Of a stretch of 64,000 nucleotides of DNA, positions 61,570 to 64,000 are shown piece after piece. Both the position numbers and the translations under genes were made by a program. The stretch covers positions 2,232,001-2,296,000 of the forward strand of contig NZ_CP051302.1 of NCBI RefSeq assembly GCF_024181405.1. The letters are read 5' to 3'. Below the pieces are notes generated by a model that saw only the letters and a program-made list of their open reading frames with translations, made no database searches and was not told the DNA's origin. The stretch comes from Treponema denticola. GTDB lineage: Bacteria > Spirochaetota > Spirochaetia > Treponematales > Treponemataceae. Numbering within the stretch: the first letter of the stretch is position 1; every line of letters starts with the position of its first letter.

Positions 61570-62337
61570 TTATTTTTCTTTTCCAATTTTGCCGAAATCT
61601 AGCATATCCATGATTTGATTGCGGTATTTTATGAAAGTTTCTCCGGTCCTATTCCGAGGATATTCAAGTTCAATAGGAATATCAGCCCTAATTCTTCCGG
61701 GGCGTGGGGCCATTACTATTACCCTTGTACTCATATAAATTGCTTCATCAACATCATGTGTAACAAGGAGCATAACATGCCCGTTGTCCTGCCACATTCC
61801 TAAAAGCTCATCCTGCATATTCATTCTGGTGAAAGCATCAAGGGCTCCCAGAGGTTCATCCATTAAGAAAACTTCAGGTTCGTTTATCATTGTACGCACC
61901 AGAGCAACCCTCTGTGCCATACCTCCTGAAAGCTGATGCGGATAAGAATCGGAAAATTCCGTCAAGCCTACAGTCTCTATCAATTGCTCAAGTCTCTTTT
62001 CTTTTTGTTTATATGTTTTTAAAATTTTAGGACTAAACGAAGCATTTTGTTTTACTGTAAGCCAAGGAAACAATGTAGGCTGCTGAAAAACCATACCTCT
62101 GTTGGGAGCAGGGCCTTCAATTTGTTTACCGTTTAATATAAGCTCTCCCTTTGTGGGCGGAATAAGACCTGCAATTAAACGCAGTATTGTAGATTTTCCG
62201 CAGCCCGACGGCCCCACAAGAGAAACAAATTCTCCGTCTTTAACAGTTAAACTTATATCCGAAAGAGCTACAGTTATATCATCAATATCCGTTCTGGGAA
62301 AACTCTTTGAAACGTTTTTCAATTCTAAGATGTTCAT
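61570..62337 (-). CDS. Taurine/sulfonate-type ABC importer ATPase
   Basis: 255 residues: Walker A GPSGCGKSTILRLIAG, Q-loop GMVFQQPTLFPWLTV, signature HQLSGGMAQRVALVR, Walker B VFLMDEPLGALD, and LLVTHDVDEAIYMS. The whole pattern is that of SsuB/TauB/NrtD ATPases. Its ATG lies one base after the permease stop, so the genes are coupled. Confidence 0.9.
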   Translation of the reverse strand: MNILELKNVSKSFPRTDIDDITVALSDISLTVKDGEFVSLVGPSGCGKSTILRLIAGLIPPTKGELILNGKQIEGPAPNRGMVFQQPTLFPWLTVKQNASFSPKILKTYKQKEKRLEQLIETVGLTEFSDSYPHQLSGGMAQRVALVRTMINEPEVFLMDEPLGALDAFTRMNMQDELLGMWQDNGHVMLLVTHDVDEAIYMSTRVIVMAPRPGRIRADIPIELEYPRNRTGETFIKYRNQIMDMLDFGKIGKEK

Positions 62338-62338
62338 T

Positions 62339-63337
62339 TTAGCCCTCTTGCCATTTTAAGACCGAACGCTTGATTTTATTTAAAAGCTGATAAACGGCAA
62401 TAAAGGTCAAACAGATAATGACTATTGCCGCATACATCTTCGCAAATTCCGCCCATGATTTTTGCCAAGTTATATACCAGCCCAATCCCGATTCAACCCC
62501 CAGCATTTCGGCAACCAGCAAAGCTGTACAGGCGGAACTCATTCCCTGAGTTAGACCTTGAAAAATATTTGGCAAGGCTGCGGGAATGGCGATCCGGCTT
62601 ACCAGCTGATGCCCTTTTGCCCCAAGAGTTTTTGCAGCAGCAAAGAAGTCCCTATCAATATTGTGAATTCCCGTTATTGTAGCTAAAGTAGTTGAAAACC
62701 AAACTCCAAGGGCAATAATAAAAACGGCCCCTTTGAACAAACTCGAAACCAAGACCATAACAAGCGGAAGCCATGTAGTTGAGGGAATAGGGCCGAGCAA
62801 GCGCATAAAGGGAGCGACCCAGTAGTTAATCTTTTTACTGTACCCGCATAAAATACCTGTGATGATTCCTATACCGGCACCTATACCGTAACCTGTAAAT
62901 AGAAGTATTAAAGAATTTTTTACGCAATCAAGTAAATAAGCCCTATCGTTTATAGCTGCATTTAAAACCTGATTTACCCACGGAAAATAGGGTAAAATCA
63001 ATACACCTGTTTTTAATGTCAGATAGTCATAGGCCGTATAGATAAGAAATACTAGAGTATAAAGAGGAGCTTTGTGACGTATTTTGCTAAAAAGAGGCCT
63101 ATAAAAAAAGGAAATTATTAAGGCTATGGAAAAAGCTAAAATTTGGCATCCTATAAAGATCGCATAAATTTCAGAGTTTTTATTTGGTCTTATGCCGGGG
63201 ATATAATAATATTCTGTAAGGCTCAAAACACCCATAGTAATTGGTAAGAAACATACAATATAATCAAATACCAATTGAGTTTTTGTTTTCGGCTTAGACT
63301 CAAGCTCTAATAATTCATACCTTGTAATTTTACTCAT
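62339..63337 (-). CDS. Taurine/sulfonate-type ABC importer permease
   Basis: 332 residues. Two extra helices at the N-terminus (DYIVCFLPITMGVLSLTEYY, AIFIGCQILAFSIALIISFF) precede the usual six-helix BPD_transp_1 domain with the EAA-like loop AAKTLGAKGHQLVSRIAIPA. It resembles SsuC/TauC permeases but is about 70 residues longer. It is the first gene of the operon; no clear ribosome site precedes the ATG. Confidence 0.87.
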   Translation of the reverse strand: MSKITRYELLELESKPKTKTQLVFDYIVCFLPITMGVLSLTEYYYIPGIRPNKNSEIYAIFIGCQILAFSIALIISFFYRPLFSKIRHKAPLYTLVFLIYTAYDYLTLKTGVLILPYFPWVNQVLNAAINDRAYLLDCVKNSLILLFTGYGIGAGIGIITGILCGYSKKINYWVAPFMRLLGPIPSTTWLPLVMVLVSSLFKGAVFIIALGVWFSTTLATITGIHNIDRDFFAAAKTLGAKGHQLVSRIAIPAALPNIFQGLTQGMSSACTALLVAEMLGVESGLGWYITWQKSWAEFAKMYAAIVIICLTFIAVYQLLNKIKRSVLKWQEG

Positions 63338-63390
63338 TTATAAAACTCATATTCTATTTTTTTAATAAATCATAAAAATAATTTATATAT

Positions 63391-63419
63391 CTTTTAACAC
63401 AATTCACTTATTTTGTCAA
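63391..63419 (-). promoter_or_regulatory. Probable promoter of the ABC/DUF4418 operon
   Basis: On the minus strand TTGACA (63419-63414), 17-base spacer, TAAAAG (63396-63391). The -10 box is weak. Confidence 0.5.
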
Positions 63420-63540
63420 TATAAAATAGCAATAAAATTTTATATATTTACCTCAACCACTTGTAATTTTTTTTAATAAATATTAACATATTATAATAAA
63501 TATAGAGTGTCTCAATCTAAACTATTTTTGGAGTATGATT

Positions 63541-64000
63541 ATGAACAATTTGCCTAAGGGCTTTGACAGCTTGGCTGAAGCTCAGCAGAAAAAATTTTTG
63601 GCTTTAAAAAATCTAAAAGACGGAGGCGGCAAGGTTATCGGCCTTTACTGTTCCTATGTACCTACTGAGCTTGTATATGCAGCAGGAGCCGTTCCGGTTT
63701 CCTTATGTGCAACAAGTGAAAAACCCATAAGCGCAGCCGAGAGAGATTTGCCTAAAAACCTCTGTCCTCTTATAAAGGCTTCTTACGGACATGCCATAAC
63801 CGACACCTGTCCGTTCTTTTATTTTTCTGATTTTATTGTGGGAGAAACCACCTGTGACGGCAAAAAAAAGATGTTCGAACTTTTAAACGATATAAAGCCT
63901 ACCTATGTAATGCATCTTCCTCAAAATAACCTTGATCCGAAGGCATACCCCTTTTGGGCCGATGAAGTAAAAAAGCTAAAGGAAAAAATCGAAGAATTTT
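63541..64000 (+). CDS. Double-cubane-cluster anaerobic reductase / 2-hydroxyacyl-CoA dehydratase D-type protein, partial
   Basis: 153 visible codons, running off the right edge. VIGLYCSYVPTELVYAAGAVPVSLC, PLIKASYGHAITDTCPFFYFSD and ETTCDGKKKMFELLNDIKP carry the cysteines that bind [4Fe-4S] clusters in the HgdB/FldB/DCCP family. The close fit of 'YCSYVPTELVYAAGA' favours the double-cubane-cluster reductases, which use an ATP-driven activator to reduce small molecules. ATG 63541 is chosen because GGAG lies 7 bases upstream; the ATG at 63535 is too close. It is divergent from the importer operon across a 203-base spacer, suggesting joint control. The activator ATPase, if present, lies beyond the window. 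Confidence 0.8.
   Translation, partial: MNNLPKGFDSLAEAQQKKFLALKNLKDGGGKVIGLYCSYVPTELVYAAGAVPVSLCATSEKPISAAERDLPKNLCPLIKASYGHAITDTCPFFYFSDFIVGETTCDGKKKMFELLNDIKPTYVMHLPQNNLDPKAYPFWADEVKKLKEKIEEF

Noticed and set aside
1..64000. tRNA, rRNA or intact insertion sequences
   Set aside because: No cloverleaf, rRNA core segment, or transposase with terminal inverted repeats was recognised; the Rpn genes have no transposon ends.

Overview
The window looks like chromosome of an oral treponeme, most likely Treponema denticola or a very close relative. The main reason is the gene at 50350-52005, whose N-terminus I recognise as the major outer sheath protein Msp. Arginine deiminase, rubrerythrin, ferritin, the NfnAB-type oxidoreductase pair, many toxin-antitoxin genes, Rpn-family nucleases and TPR lipoproteins also fit an anaerobic oral spirochete. 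The species assignment is inference. No rRNA, tRNA, CRISPR array or intact insertion sequence was seen.

Layout. 1-1567: exported amidase-like gene (cut by the window edge) and a small secreted protein. 1758-9306: housekeeping and metabolic genes (pdxS, a degenerate galactokinase homologue, a TtcA-like tRNA thiolase, hicBA, arcA, an M20 peptidase, ferritin, deoC). 9366-16087: a translationally coupled pair (LamG/FN3 protein and giant TPR protein), then an amino-acid permease with a C26 amidotransferase-like hydrolase. 16343-17483: a RelBE-type module, an unknown gene and a HigA remnant. 17731-24333: a class III lanthipeptide locus. 24849-25187: an orphan antitoxin whose PIN toxin has been deleted. 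25367-31220: tgt, a HEAT-repeat protein, recO, recQ and rubrerythrin.

31409-42411 is a second secretion island. Two near-duplicate TPR lipoproteins bracket a LysM protein with a double-glycine leader and its likely immunity gene. On the other strand lie a fused MFP/TolC-like protein, a C39-peptidase ABC exporter, a second double-glycine-leader protein and two paralogous lipoproteins. 42449-45886: CHASE2 adenylate cyclase, M48 protease, SH3 protein. 46131-48492: NfnAB. 48600-54562: AAA/PD-(D/E)XK protein, Msp, and a tandem duplication of Rpn-type nuclease genes with hairpin-bearing intergenic repeats. 54599-57949: a second adenylate cyclase and a LysR regulator. 58175-63337: a six-gene operon (DUF4418 protein, MacB-like ABC pair, taurine/sulfonate-type importer), divergent from a double-cubane-cluster reductase that runs off the right edge.

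The two most notable systems are (i) the lanthipeptide cluster, whose 42-residue precursor at 24144-24272 carries a class III leader motif and a Ser/Cys-rich core behind a consensus promoter, and (ii) the C39 exporter island, where protein-sized cargos carry bacteriocin-type double-glycine leaders. Everything here is read from sequence by eye; no database search was run.
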